Position numbers and translations under genes: made by a program
The notes under the pieces: model-generated
What the model saw: the letters and a program-made list of their open reading frames with translations, nothing else
Told to the model about the DNA's origin: nothing
Databases searched by the model: none
Assembly (NCBI RefSeq): GCF_028453695.1
Contig: NC_135778.1
Coordinates: forward strand, 9,856,244 to 9,920,243
From: Augochlora pura
Taxonomy: Eukaryota > Arthropoda > Insecta > Hymenoptera > Halictidae
Direction of reading: 5' to 3'
DNA length: 64,000 nt
In this document: piece after piece, positions 49,970-61,404 of the stretch
Layout of the letters: the number at the start of each line of letters is the position of its first letter
Numbering within the stretch: position 1 is the stretch's first letter

Positions 49970-50460
49970 TCTCGGCCATTGGGTCCAGGGTTTGTCGGAT
50001 GCTAGAGTTATAGGGTTCAGCAAGTCTTTGCGATGTGGGATGCGTGATAATTAACAACTGTTTGGAGACCTAGAATTGCCTAGCCTACCAAATATTTAGA
50101 TTTTGGGACCTTCCAAATATTTGTCGGTTCATAAAGCGAATTCAAAGTTTGGAATTTCCTGCAAGCAGGGTCCAGGTTCTTCCAAACATTCTGTATAGAG
50201 GTCCATCAAATGGACTCAAAGCTTCAAATCCCCCAAACTTTAAGGTCTAAGATACTCAAGTCTTTGTAGGATTCTTGGTATAGGAGCTATCAAATCGTTC
50301 GAATACCTGAAATCTTTCAAATTTTCAGGGTCAAGAATCTTCCCAGTATTTGCAACGTAGGACTTCTATTTATTTGAGACCTCTCCAGTAGTTAGAGCAT
50401 GCGGTCTTCCTGGTATTTAGTCCATTGACCTGGTCTAAGATCATACAGGTATTTCCCACT
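49970..50460. repeat. Second decayed array of 'CCAAATATTTG-GACC' words
   Basis: CTACCAAATATTTAGA, CTTCCAAATATTTGTC, CTTCCAAACATTC, CCCCAAACTTTAAGGTC, CTTCCCAGTATTTG and CCTGGTATTTAGTCC recur every 30-50 bp, joined by GGGACC, GGTCC or GAGACC. The word set resembles the array at 35.4-36.0 kb. Confidence 0.45.
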
Positions 50461-51452
50461 TATAATTCATTAACTGTCCCATGTTGAAAAGACACTAAAT
50501 AATAATTAGAAGACCCATTTGTTAAAGAGAACCTATGGAGAAGCAGAGGAAGCACCCGAAATTGTCGAAAGGCTAACGACTAGCAGATGCCGATCGAGGC
50601 CACGACTAGGTCGCACCATAGTCGCGTTCCTCTCGGTCCAGTTTAATCTACCCTCGACTCAGCAATGAACCGTGATCATAAATCTAGACAGCGGGTAGAA
50701 GCGTGAAATTTCCAAGCCTTGGAATAGTGATCGGGCGGTCCCCGGAGAGAGCCGCGACTCTAATCCGACGTCGTGGGGAGAGCACGAGGTTTCGACTATC
50801 GGCACGGAGAGATCAATGGCGGTTGCGTAATCGTGCCGGGCAACGAGCTGCACCCTCTTCACCCGCCCGTTCGCGTTCTGTCCTCACTCCGCAGCCCCAG
50901 TTCACGGTCCTTCTTCTCCCCCCTTTGCGGATAAGGCAGACCGCTGGTCGCCGATCAGGAGTGAGAACGGAAGGGCAGAGAGGCTGGGTGCGCGGCGAAA
51001 TAAAAAACGCGCCGGGACGGGCTGAATGGCGGCGATAAATCTTCCGCGGACCATCCCGCGCTCCTCGAACACCACCTTGAACCGCACGCTAAACTACCAT
51101 GACGGCAGGAACTCCTGAATCCTCGCGTTTGTTCGACGATCATGCGCCACTCGTCCTATCGGCGCGCGCTACATCTGGCTTCACCCAGCCGAGGACAACC
51201 CGATCACCCGGTAGAACGTCGAAAAGTCGGCGAATGAAATGCCCAAGCTTGGCTGCAATTGACTCTACCCTTTTCTACCTTGACTCTCCATTTTAGGTCA
51301 ATCCGTCGACAAATAATCTGATAAGGATGATAATGAAAAGCTCAACCGGTCTGCAATATTGCAAATCTTTTTGAACGGTTCTTGCAAATAAGATGCTTTC
51401 TAAGACTCTAATGTAAAAGCAGTACTCCTTTAAAATAGTATGAAAGAATGTT

Positions 51453-51536
51453 CTGGGTTGTTGCAGAAGTAATTTCGGCTTTCCAAATACATAGATAGCT
51501 TACCGAGAGAACGAAATTACGTTCGCAACAACCCAC
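51453..51536. mobile_element. Short mariner-like MITE (84 bp)
   Basis: The 25-bp left arm CTGGGTTGTTGCAGAAGTAA (continuing TTTCG) pairs with the right arm at 51512-51536, whose reverse complement is GTGGGTTGTTGCGAACGTAA continuing TTTCG, with about 4 mismatches. The GGTTGTTGCNNAAGTAATTTCG type of end resembles mariner terminal repeats of insects. Only 34 bp separate the arms, so this is a deletion derivative or a hairpin relic. No clear TA duplication is seen on the left. Confidence 0.6.
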
Positions 51537-52440
51537 TGTATAGAGCTCAATACAAGGGATAATGGAATACTTTTGTGCTTAATGCAAGGTTTAGCAGTGG
51601 CTCCCGTTCGCAAGAGGTTACAGCCAGGATTCTAAACCAGGAAGCCGATCCTCTATCCTCGGGTAACTGCGATCACAATTCTTCGCCGACTGCTTCGCCG
51701 GCGCACGTTGATCGATAATAGTTGCGCGCGTTTTGGGTGAGGCACCTGGATCCGGACATTCGAACGCCGTCGCAGTTTCGCGGAGCGAGCTTCCCATTTC
51801 GGGAAGAAATGTTTCAAACTCTGCCTTCCATAACCGGTAAATTCTTTCTTCGACAGTTTCATTTATACAATCGCAGACGTTTTAATTAGTTTTCAGAGTT
51901 TGTTCGAGTTAATCGTTCCCAGATTTTGGATGTTCATTTGAGATGTTGTTTACACGGAATAGATTTTATCGACACTGTGTCAAGTTTTCGTCGAGACATC
52001 CAAAGTTCTAAACCAGAAATACGTGCCCGAGACCGAAGTCAACGCAGAATAATATTCCTATTGATAAGAATTCGGAAACACCTCCGCACAACGGCCTCCG
52101 CAGAAGCATTTAATCACGGACAACAATTTTTCCTCGGGGAATCGAGCGTCGCGATGTTTTCTCAACCGAGAATGCTTTATGTCGCGTTCCCGTGTTCCCG
52201 AACATTAGCCAGAGTCCCTTAGCGGGCCTGGCCGCGCAGCGTGAAGTCGTCAGCGATCGCGAACAAAAACGACGTAACATCTTCCAGCTGACGGTCGTAA
52301 TAATTGCAACGCGAGTGTCGGTGGACTGTAATAAACCGGGACCTGTGTAAAAGCGTTGATATACGTTAAGGTATACCTGTGAGTATATCGTGTGTATACA
52401 ATTCAGTTGTGCAGACAAACTGAAGTATGTGCATGTAGTA

Positions 52441-52658
52441 GAGGTGGGCGGATACCCGACATTTCAGGTTCGGGTCGAGTGGGGAATTTTTCTTGGATTC
52501 GGTTTGCAGCCCGAAAATTTATTATACGCTCGAAATTTTCAGTTTCGAAGCCGGGTTGGGCAGTGATTAGGACGAGTCGATAAGTTATCGACATTTTGCA
52601 TATTTGACCTAACTTTGAAGTTGGGTACCCTAAATTTTCAGGTATCCGCCCACCATTA
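52441..52658. mobile_element. MITE with GGTGGGCGGATACC inverted ends (hAT-like)
   Basis: GGTGGGCGGATACC at 52443-52456 is repeated perfectly as its reverse complement at 52641-52654. The interior (about 185 bp) has further short inverted words but no ORF of its own. GAGGTGGGC-type ends are common in hAT-derived elements. An 8-bp target duplication is not evident, so the superfamily is a guess. Confidence 0.65.
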
Positions 52659-52660
52659 GC

Positions 52661-52693
52661 TTTAAAGGGTCTTTAAAGGGTCTTTAAAGGGTC
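52661..52693. repeat. Three perfect copies of TTTAAAGGGTC
   Basis: 11-bp tandem units at 52661-52671, 52672-52682 and 52683-52693, starting three bases after the end of the adjacent MITE. Confidence 0.97.
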
Positions 52694-55181
52694 TCGTGGC
52701 AGTGTTCTGACCAAGGTGAACCTTCAGGATGACCGGCCGTGACCCAGTTCTATGGTTAACAATATGGCCCTTCCAAATATATGTTCCCCTCTTATTTATA
52801 ATTCTTATTTTATATTTTAGGTATTTAGAACCGTAATGTCGACCTGTAAGTATGTTACCTTCTTCCAAATTAAACAAATTCTCTTTTCTTTGCAATTATA
52901 ATTGATATTAACTACACACCCTCCGAAAACCAAATTTTAGTTTCCCTCACAATTTTAATCGGGATTTATTTAACTTTTTCCTTATTTAACGAAATTCTAT
53001 ATTCTACTTCATCATGAATTTACTTTCTCAAAATAGAAAATAATATTTTTATTTGTAATTATAATGTTATGGAAACATATGCACTTTCTGCTTCTGTTTC
53101 TTTCCTCCTCATGATGCTTTTTCCTCTTAGAGCAGATTTAGAATAGATTTAGGACAATTTTAGTGTTCATTTAAGACAAATTAAGAGGAGAATTAGGGCA
53201 TGATTAGGGAAGTTTTAGAGTCAGTTATAGAAGAAGGCAGTTATCGTACACTGTGACGTGGAGCTCGTTCGCTTGTCTGAGTTTTCGTTTCATGATTCCT
53301 ATAAAAATGTCATCGATCGTAAATGTAATAATTAAGTCATCGAAGATCTCACTGATGTATAAAAATCAGAACCTTGTCTCTGACGCATAGGATTATCATG
53401 ATCGGTCGAAAGAAATGGTCTCTGATGCCAGAGTATTTATAAATTAAAGAAAACGGATCCTGATGCCGTCAACGATACGGTAGTCAAAGAAATTAATAAT
53501 CAGAAAGTTATTAACTAATTCTTTGGTATTTTCTATGCCATGGTTTAGTAACCCGATGAAACCTCCGCGGTTTACCCTTACGCGAGTGAACTTTTGCCCT
53601 TTGCAGGTATGTATACCTGTACAAGTATACCTGTGCAGGTAAACCGCAACGTGTATGGCCGCCTTTAACGCTGCGACATTCCCTGCAGGAGCTACGGGAG
53701 GACCCGACGCCGTCGCCGATGTCACGTGTAAGATGACTCTTCCCCTCCATTTTTCTAAACCCGAGAGTTTTACAGGCTCCTGTTTCTTCTTCGTTCAGCC
53801 GTCGATCTCTCCCGCGATTCCAACGCGGCCTGCAGTTTACCTTTCGAGGGATGCATCAAAACCGTTTACTATTTGGTTGGCGCAGTTTTGCCAATTTGAG
53901 TACTTTCTCGGGTACTTTGACTTTGAACGAGGGCTGCTATGCTTCCGAACTCGCTTCGTTTCAACGTTAGTTGGTTTTTAATTCCCGCCATCTTTTTAGA
54001 AACGTTTGTTTAACACTAAAACTGTGAAACTAGTCAAAATAACTAATTTCAGATTATTTCTTCCACAGTTTTTGAAATTATGGAAATGTTTTCATAAGAA
54101 ATTTGTTGATGATGTTCTTCATTTTAATAAAAATTGTGCGAAGTTTGAGTAAATCAGACATTGCCATTGTTGTAAAATACATATTGATCACGTTTAAGAT
54201 CCGCTAATTTTAGAGCATAATAAATGATAAATGCATGATAAATGTGAACTTTTTAGTTCTATTTTAATTAATTAAATTGCTTTAATTATGTGGGGATTTT
54301 AGTGTCTAATTGTCGGCGACGAACGTGTTAATGCGTGTACACGTCTATTCGAATGTTCAAATACTGATAAAAAGCGAACAGAATCTTACTTCGACTTAAA
54401 AAAAACGAAATTTACGCAGATCAACAAATGTCGCGCAGTGATTAAACACTCCAATGACCAAATAAAAACGCCAGTAGATCAAGCAGACTTGAAGAGTAGG
54501 GCAAAAATTGACCAGCTGTTTTACAGAATTGTATTTTGCACTTCACAGGTTATTACTAAATATTTCCACAACGAGTCGGACACTCGTCAAGCTGGAGTAC
54601 AATGATTATTAGCGTAAATCGAGTACTGTAAAGTACAAATATTATTAGCTTGCACAGAGTACAAGAATGATTATTCTAATCACCTGCAGGGACCATTGAT
54701 GACTAGATAATAATTAGATTAAAGTCCAGCCTAGATGCTAAGTAGATTATTGTCCGTTTCTCGCGGAAATCTTCACAGAGCCCATAGTTTGATAGAAAAC
54801 GGAACGCATTCTGGTCGCGCAGCTTCTAAACCCTGTTCCCAGAGCTCGTGCCCATCGCCTGTCAGGGTTATGGGGCAAGACCGCACCCTGTCCCATGGGA
54901 GGACGGGGGGTTCAAAGCGTCCCTCAAATCCGATCAGCAATCAAAGAGTTGATCTCTGACGTGGCGCGTTGGACGTTATTTCCGTGCGAATAAAGCACAG
55001 AGCAACGTGAAACCAACGTGAAACCGGCCGACGACCGGGACTCGGTCGAACGTGTTCGATTTTCGATTTATCGCCTCGCGGTCCTGCGACCGGCTCCGCG
55101 ACCAGCGAGAATAACAGCTGGACGAACGATTAACAGAGGCGAGTCCGAGTCGGCTACGCTCGGAAAATTGATATCGGGCTG

Positions 55182-55239
55182 ACTCTCTCTCTCTCCCCCC
55201 TCCATCTCTCTCTCTCTCTCGTCCCTCTCTCTCTCTCTT
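55182..55239. repeat. CT-rich microsatellite
   Basis: CTCTCT runs broken by CCCCCCTCC and GTCC, in a CpG-rich island. Confidence 0.9.
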
Positions 55240-57900
55240 GTTGGCCACCCCCTTTTCGTTCCACCCTTCGGTCGCTGCTCCGGTCCCTTTTTTTCCAGCA
55301 GGTCGAGTCCTCGGGTCGCATCGATTTACAAGATGGAGTACGCTGTAGTGACAGCGGATAATGTTCGCCAGCGTGCTCTCTCTCCGGGTGCTTTCAGCGC
55401 GGAACCAAGCGAAAACCTCGCGATATTTCCAGCCCCCGTTATACTCGGTAACGAGCAAGAGGTATCGGCCCTACATATTCATGTCGGATTATGAATGAGT
55501 GGCCCACACGTGCACACGCCGCCGCTAAATCCTGCATCGGCGACTAACCACCCCCGCGGCTTACATTTCCATCGTCAACGCCGACAACGTCGGTCAAAAG
55601 CGAGGCGCCGGTAATTTTAGGCCCGCGACGATCGAATAAAGACCTCCGCGGATCGATCCGGGACCCGCCGAACTTTCGAATCGCGCGACGGTCGATACCG
55701 TCGAACCCACATACTTTGCTCCTAGCGCAGCAGCTCCTTTAATAATACAGACCGCGTTGGCTCGAAATAATTGTCGGTTTATTTGAAGAAACAGATCATT
55801 TTTACTCGTTGAAATATCGTCTGCCAAGAATTGCTGCGAGACGTCTTACCGGCGAATCGAAACGGGAATAAACTATTGGCTAATCTGATTGCAAAGGTGA
55901 AGTCACTTTATCGCGGTATTTTCAGTATATTATTAATTATTTAGAAGTACATCGACGAACATATTTCTCGAACGCCGAGCAAAGCGTTCGCTCGACACAA
56001 GCGAATTTAACTTCCGATGAAACACGATGGAATGTTGTCTAGTTTTCATTAAATGCTTCTCGCGAAGTTGCCTCGCGTCCCAGCACAATTGATACAGCGT
56101 TCAAGAACTTTCTAAGATCGGAATTCCTTCGACGAGGAGTCAATCGAGCGCATCCTAATTACGGCGCCGTGATTTTCTATCAAACATGTTTCACGCCCCA
56201 AATGTATTTCGAAAAGCAATTTCAAGGACCGCTGTGTAAACGGAAGCAGCGATGCCCGTTTCGAGGGTCTTCGTCAAATTGGCAACCGTCGACTCGACGA
56301 GGGTAAATCGACTGGCGAAGTCGCAAGAAAACGAGGGACGAAACGAGGAGGGGGAGAGACGCCGCGCCGTTGCTGCGGCCGAGCAAACAATCCTCGAGTA
56401 GTGTACTCTGCCGTCGCTTGACATTCGCGGCAAAGCTATCTGCTAGTTCCCATTCAGCGCAGCTGGAGACGCGGACGGGCCGAAGCGTATCGAAGAATCC
56501 GCTCTGCAGGAACGACGAGTTGTCGTGCCAAAGAAACGCCGGTCCGATTGCTGTTTAATCGCTCCAGCACCTGACGACTTTACAACTGCTTCACACGATT
56601 TTGTATACTTTGAAAAAACGAACCATCGCCCTGCGACATGCTTGGCCTTTCCAGCAGTTCATTTTTGTTGCATACGCAGGAATAAAACGGCACGCGATGT
56701 CTCTTTGCACAGGCACATGAATGTTGCAGATGATGGGTGGGGTCAAAGAGAAAATTGCGTGAATTATTATGTATGCTACGTGATCATCGCGATGCTCATT
56801 GGCTGGCTGTACAGCCTTTCTAGGGTATATTTGATAAAAGCAAAAATGTTTAACAAGGTGAGGGTTCCACCAGGTCAACAAATATCAAACAACGAATAAA
56901 TATAGTACTGAGGAAATGAAAATGTGAACGGGTCAAGTAGACTCGAAGATCACAGCATCAGTCAGCAATCTCGAAATTTGATACAACAAAAGAATTTTAC
57001 TTAACCAAATTAAAATTAAAAAGTTACGTTACATTATACTAATTACTTTACCGAAATTCTTACGTTTCGTGGATTTTAATAAAAGTAGGAATTAATTTTC
57101 GAGTAAATAATTCCATTGCCCACGTATGGACGACACGACACTGAAAGTATTAATTATCTAACGATACACCTTGATGTTCCCTAGTGAACGATAACAGTTG
57201 CTAATGGAAAGAAAAATGTCCAAAGGTCTAATTTCGGCACTTTCCTCGCTACTGCAGCGAGACGTTCGGAAGCAGTGGAAGCTGTTTGCCGTCTGTCCCG
57301 ATTGGCCGCCGCCTCTGACGTCACGCAGATGCTGTAGGCAGCACCGGGACGGTACAGAGGGAAGGCCGAACCGCTCGAAGACGATAGTCCCAGAGTTGAA
57401 TAGCCTGTATATTTTTCCCGCAGCAGTCGCGAATGGTATTGCTCGACAAAGAGGACGACTGGGCTGTTGAGCATGAAAGGTGGCTCGTGGGAGCGAGCCT
57501 AGCCCCCTCCCGGCCCCGTTCCCCTCGGCAACTTGTCGTCTCTGTGTGGCGAGTATATAGGGTTCGTCCTTATCTCCAGCCCCGTTCCTTTATGACGACG
57601 TTTCGCGCGTGAACGTGGAACGATTGCTGGCCCGGTATCGAGCTCTCGCCACGTGGTTCCACTAAATATAACATGGAACGCGTCTCTCGCGCGCGGACAC
57701 TTTCTTCCTGTCCCCGTAGCATCGTCTCGTAGTCTGGCTGCCTGGCGATCGATCTCCTCTCTTCCTCTCTTCCTCTCGACAGCCCCGCCGAGACCAAGAG
57801 ACTCAGTCACCTTCGCGTTAGGCGATTCCGAGACACGTCCTAGAACTTTCTCGTCTTCTGCTCGCGATCGTAATCCATCCTGTTGGCTAAAAATACTTCC

Positions 57901-57950
57901 CCTCTTTTCCTCTCTCTCTCTCTCTCCCTTCCCCTCTCTTTCTGCGCGTC
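57901..57950. repeat. CT-rich tract
   Basis: Pure CT at about 57909-57927, flanked by pyrimidine-rich sequence in a GC island (57.5-58.05 kb) whose open frames are Ser/Leu/Pro-rich and composition-driven. Confidence 0.85.
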
Positions 57951-60759
57951 TCCCTTACCGTCCTTCGCTACCCTCGTGCCGTTCCGTTCGCTCGCTTTCG
58001 CCTCTCTTAACTTCGTCTGTTTTCTTTAAACGAGATTACGGGCTTCGGATTCTGGGCTTTGTTCGTTAATACTTTTTCATTAGGGTATCCGACATAGACG
58101 CTGTTTCTTCCTTTATTCTGACCATTGCAATTTTATCATCCTTTTGACCCCAATCGCCGTTGGTGTCGTCTTCTATTTATCCGAAGTCGTGTTTGATAAA
58201 TTACCGTTAACGATCTCTTTAATTATTGTTTCGATGGAGAATGTTATTATTTCATGCCTTGCCAGCTTATCTCTTTTTTTATTTCTTGCGGAATATTGGA
58301 AGATACGAAAACTAGGCAGACAATGAACCTTCGTGTTATTCCACCTACTTATATGTATATCATATAGATATATCGTCTAGTATCGCGTTGGATAGATTGG
58401 TGTTAACAACCTCTTTGGAGCAGGGTTGTCTTTTACATTTTGTTTCAACGCTGTCAATGGTTGCAGTGGACCATTGTTCAGATTAAGAGCGTTCTTCTTT
58501 TGTTCCCGATCTGTTTATCTGTTCTCCTTTTATTTAGTGTATAATACGTAAAGATACGAAAGCCAGATAGAGAATTAAACACAGTGTTACTCCGGTTACT
58601 TCGAAATTATAACCCTGAATACTGTAGTCATAAATATCATTTTCGAGACCCAAAGGACTGAACAGTAATGCGGTAATCAATTGTATAACGGACGTAACTG
58701 TTCCGTTTTGCGATGGTTGGCAAGCCAACATCGTCTGCAGATAGGATGCGACGTTCCGGCGGTTCTAGAAGCTAAATTCGAGCAATCCCTCGATCAGCCT
58801 TCAAAGACCGGATATCCGCGAGCGCGGGTCACCATTCCGGCCAAGTGGCCAGCAAGTAAATCGAGCATAAGATCGGGAATCTGCGGGACCGTGTTCCGTC
58901 TGTGGAGGCGAGCAGAGAGGAGCGGTCTCGAAGGGAGAGAAAGCTTAGATCCGAGCGGAGCCGATCGGAGCAGAAACTGGCAAAGCTATCCGGTCGCTCC
59001 CTCGATACCTTTAGAAACCCTATCCGTAGGCGACGTGTTCTATCCTCGAATCGATAATCGCTACAGAAACACCGGTAATTCAGCTTAACGATCGTCGACG
59101 CTTAATTAATCCCCGCAAACGCCTTTTTTTGCCCCGCTTGCCGCTGTGTTCCCTCGTAACGAGTTTCCAGTCCGCTTTCATTCATCGAACGGCGAGAGAG
59201 AAAGAGATAGAGCGACGGAGAGGGAGCGAGTTAGAGAGGGGGGAAAAATGGAAGAAAACGATGTGACGGCGTGCAGCCGCGCGGGTAAACGGGACGAAAT
59301 CAATGCCGGCGTGTCCCATTGATCGAGAAAACGGGTTCGATCGCGGACCGGGCCGGGCCTGGACGAGGAATCCGCTCATGGTTCGTGACTTCCATGACAC
59401 CGTCGCCCGCTCCGGCGACCTACATCGCTGTTTCGTGCGAGGACGGGAACCCGCCGCGAAACTTCTCCAGCCAGAACGGAAGGAAACGGAATAGCATGTG
59501 CCAGCACTGCAGTCCATGGGCATTGATCTCACTTTCTCTTTCTTATTCTCTTTCTCTGCCATTGTTACGACCCTTTCAGCGTTTCGTCGCCTTCGTTCTT
59601 TGGTTATCTTAGCAGCGTGCCGGCAGAGAATACTTCGAAACAACGTAAGAGAGTTAGCGTTATGTCGATGTTCTTAGTAATTTGAACGCTTCCTAGATTC
59701 ATCGATTTCCTTATTCCACTGCACGTGCTTAATTTAAATCGGAAGGCAAGCCTACAGAGAATTAAGAGCGATTGCTACGCGTTGTCTTATAAAATGACAA
59801 AATTCAATTTACTGAAAAATAACATTCTCGTCGATGAGAATGAACATCGGTTCCCGGCGCTTTAGTCGCCGAGAGGTTAAAAGGCCACGCGTCGAGCTCC
59901 AGAATTGTGGAAAGGATATCCGATCAAGTGACATTTCGAGAACCCGGGACGTAGTACTACAGCGAGCAGGTTCGTCGTCCAATTATTACTGGCGCTCCCC
60001 TCTCTTTGTTATTCACCGAAAGTTATGGGTCTATGCTCTCCCCGTTCCACTGAGCAATCTTTTATCAAGTATCCTCCGATCTCCCCCAGGGTTTTCCGGT
60101 TGTTCCGCGCTCGAGGATAACACAGAGGCCTCTTCCGCTTTCTTTGGCTCTCGCTTTATGCAAATCTCCCCCGCGTCCCGGCCGCGGTCGTTCGTTAGGG
60201 TCCGCTGTGTTCATCCTCTCTCCCCCTTTCTCTCTTTCTCTCTCTCACTGTTTTTCTCCCTCTCGCCCTCCGGAGTTCCCCTATTTTCATCTTAGCCGAG
60301 GCGCGCGCGATTCGCCTCTCCTTATCTCCGCATGTGTTTCTTCTGCCATAATTCAAGCCCGTGCTTGGCCCCCTCCACTCAACCAGTCGGCCCCCACCTC
60401 AGCGATCTCTCGCACCTGTGCGACGCTGCCCCACTCCGCCCTGCCTCTCGACGTCTCGTTTCATCTCGCCGCGGAAGGTCCTCGTCGCACCAACCGCACG
60501 CAATCAATACGTCTCCCACTCCGGTCTCGGCACACCCCCGCCAACAGCCTCTTCTACGCTTCCCCTACGCCGCCCGAGGGCTATCCCCTCCGCTTCCACT
60601 TCTCCGCATCCTCTCCTCAATCTCTTCCACTGGAACCCCTTCCCAACACGAGGGACACCACCCCTCTCGTTGCCAACGTTTCCGTTTCTCTTTCGCTTTC
60701 CACCATTTGTTCTTCGCTCTCATTCGAGTGCGCCACCCTTTTGCCAGAAGGTGGAAAAG

Positions 60760-60782
60760 AAAGAGAGTGAGTGAGAGAGAGA

Positions 60783-60813
<31 letters not shown>

Positions 60814-60814
60814 G
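60760..60814. repeat. GA microsatellite
   Basis: GAGAGA run with GTGA interruptions on plus, next to the coding-like GC island at 60.8-61.1 kb. Confidence 0.95.
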
Positions 60815-61187
60815 CGCACCCTCCGCCATACCCCAGTCAGCTGATCCACCCGGTGCCGCACGCTGGACCACCATAAAGCCAAGGTCAGTGCGTCTTCCAG
60901 GAGCGCATGCCGGACCACCGACGGGACTGTGCCATTTAACACCGGCTGCCACAGACTTCCGGGCGCCTCTTTCGCGGCCTCGACCAACTCGTCGGCTCGC
61001 TGCCATCGGCTCGGCCTTGGCAACGTGTCCAAACTGAAGAGGCTCGAAAAGTTTGCACGATATCCCCTTTGCGAACCAGGTGGTTAATCTATCCACAGTT
61101 TCTCCCACTTGCAATTTCGAAACACAGTTCGATCACCGTTCCATCTTCTTTAGACCTATATTAATTAAGTCTAACAAATTTATTTAT

Positions 61188-61404
61188 TAACTCTAAAAAG
61201 TTAAGTCTACAGAATTCGAAACATGTATCTCTGTTCTAACGAAGTTCTTTTAGAAAATTTATATATCTTACTTTTGCAAATACCTAAATGTTGTACTTGA
61301 CAAATCGTATTAATAAATATATATCGAATAGATAAATATACCTCCAATATAAAAAGTAATATTTATAACAGTCTTTGTTAGACGGATATAAAACGACCCT
61401 CCCT
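61188..61404. mobile_element. piggyBac-like MITE, copy 2 (inverted, diverged)
   Basis: Read on minus, this matches the element at 25791-25997. AGGGAGGGTCGTTTTATATC (61404 down) parallels AGGGAGGGTCATTTTGTATC. Internally ACATTTAGGTATTTGCAAAA parallels ACATTTAGGTACCTATCAATGCAAAA. The other end, AAAAAGTTAAGTCTACAGAA, parallels AAAAAGTATCTACAGAA. The TTAA and GGGAGGG of the left terminus are eroded here, so this copy is older or more damaged. Confidence 0.65.
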
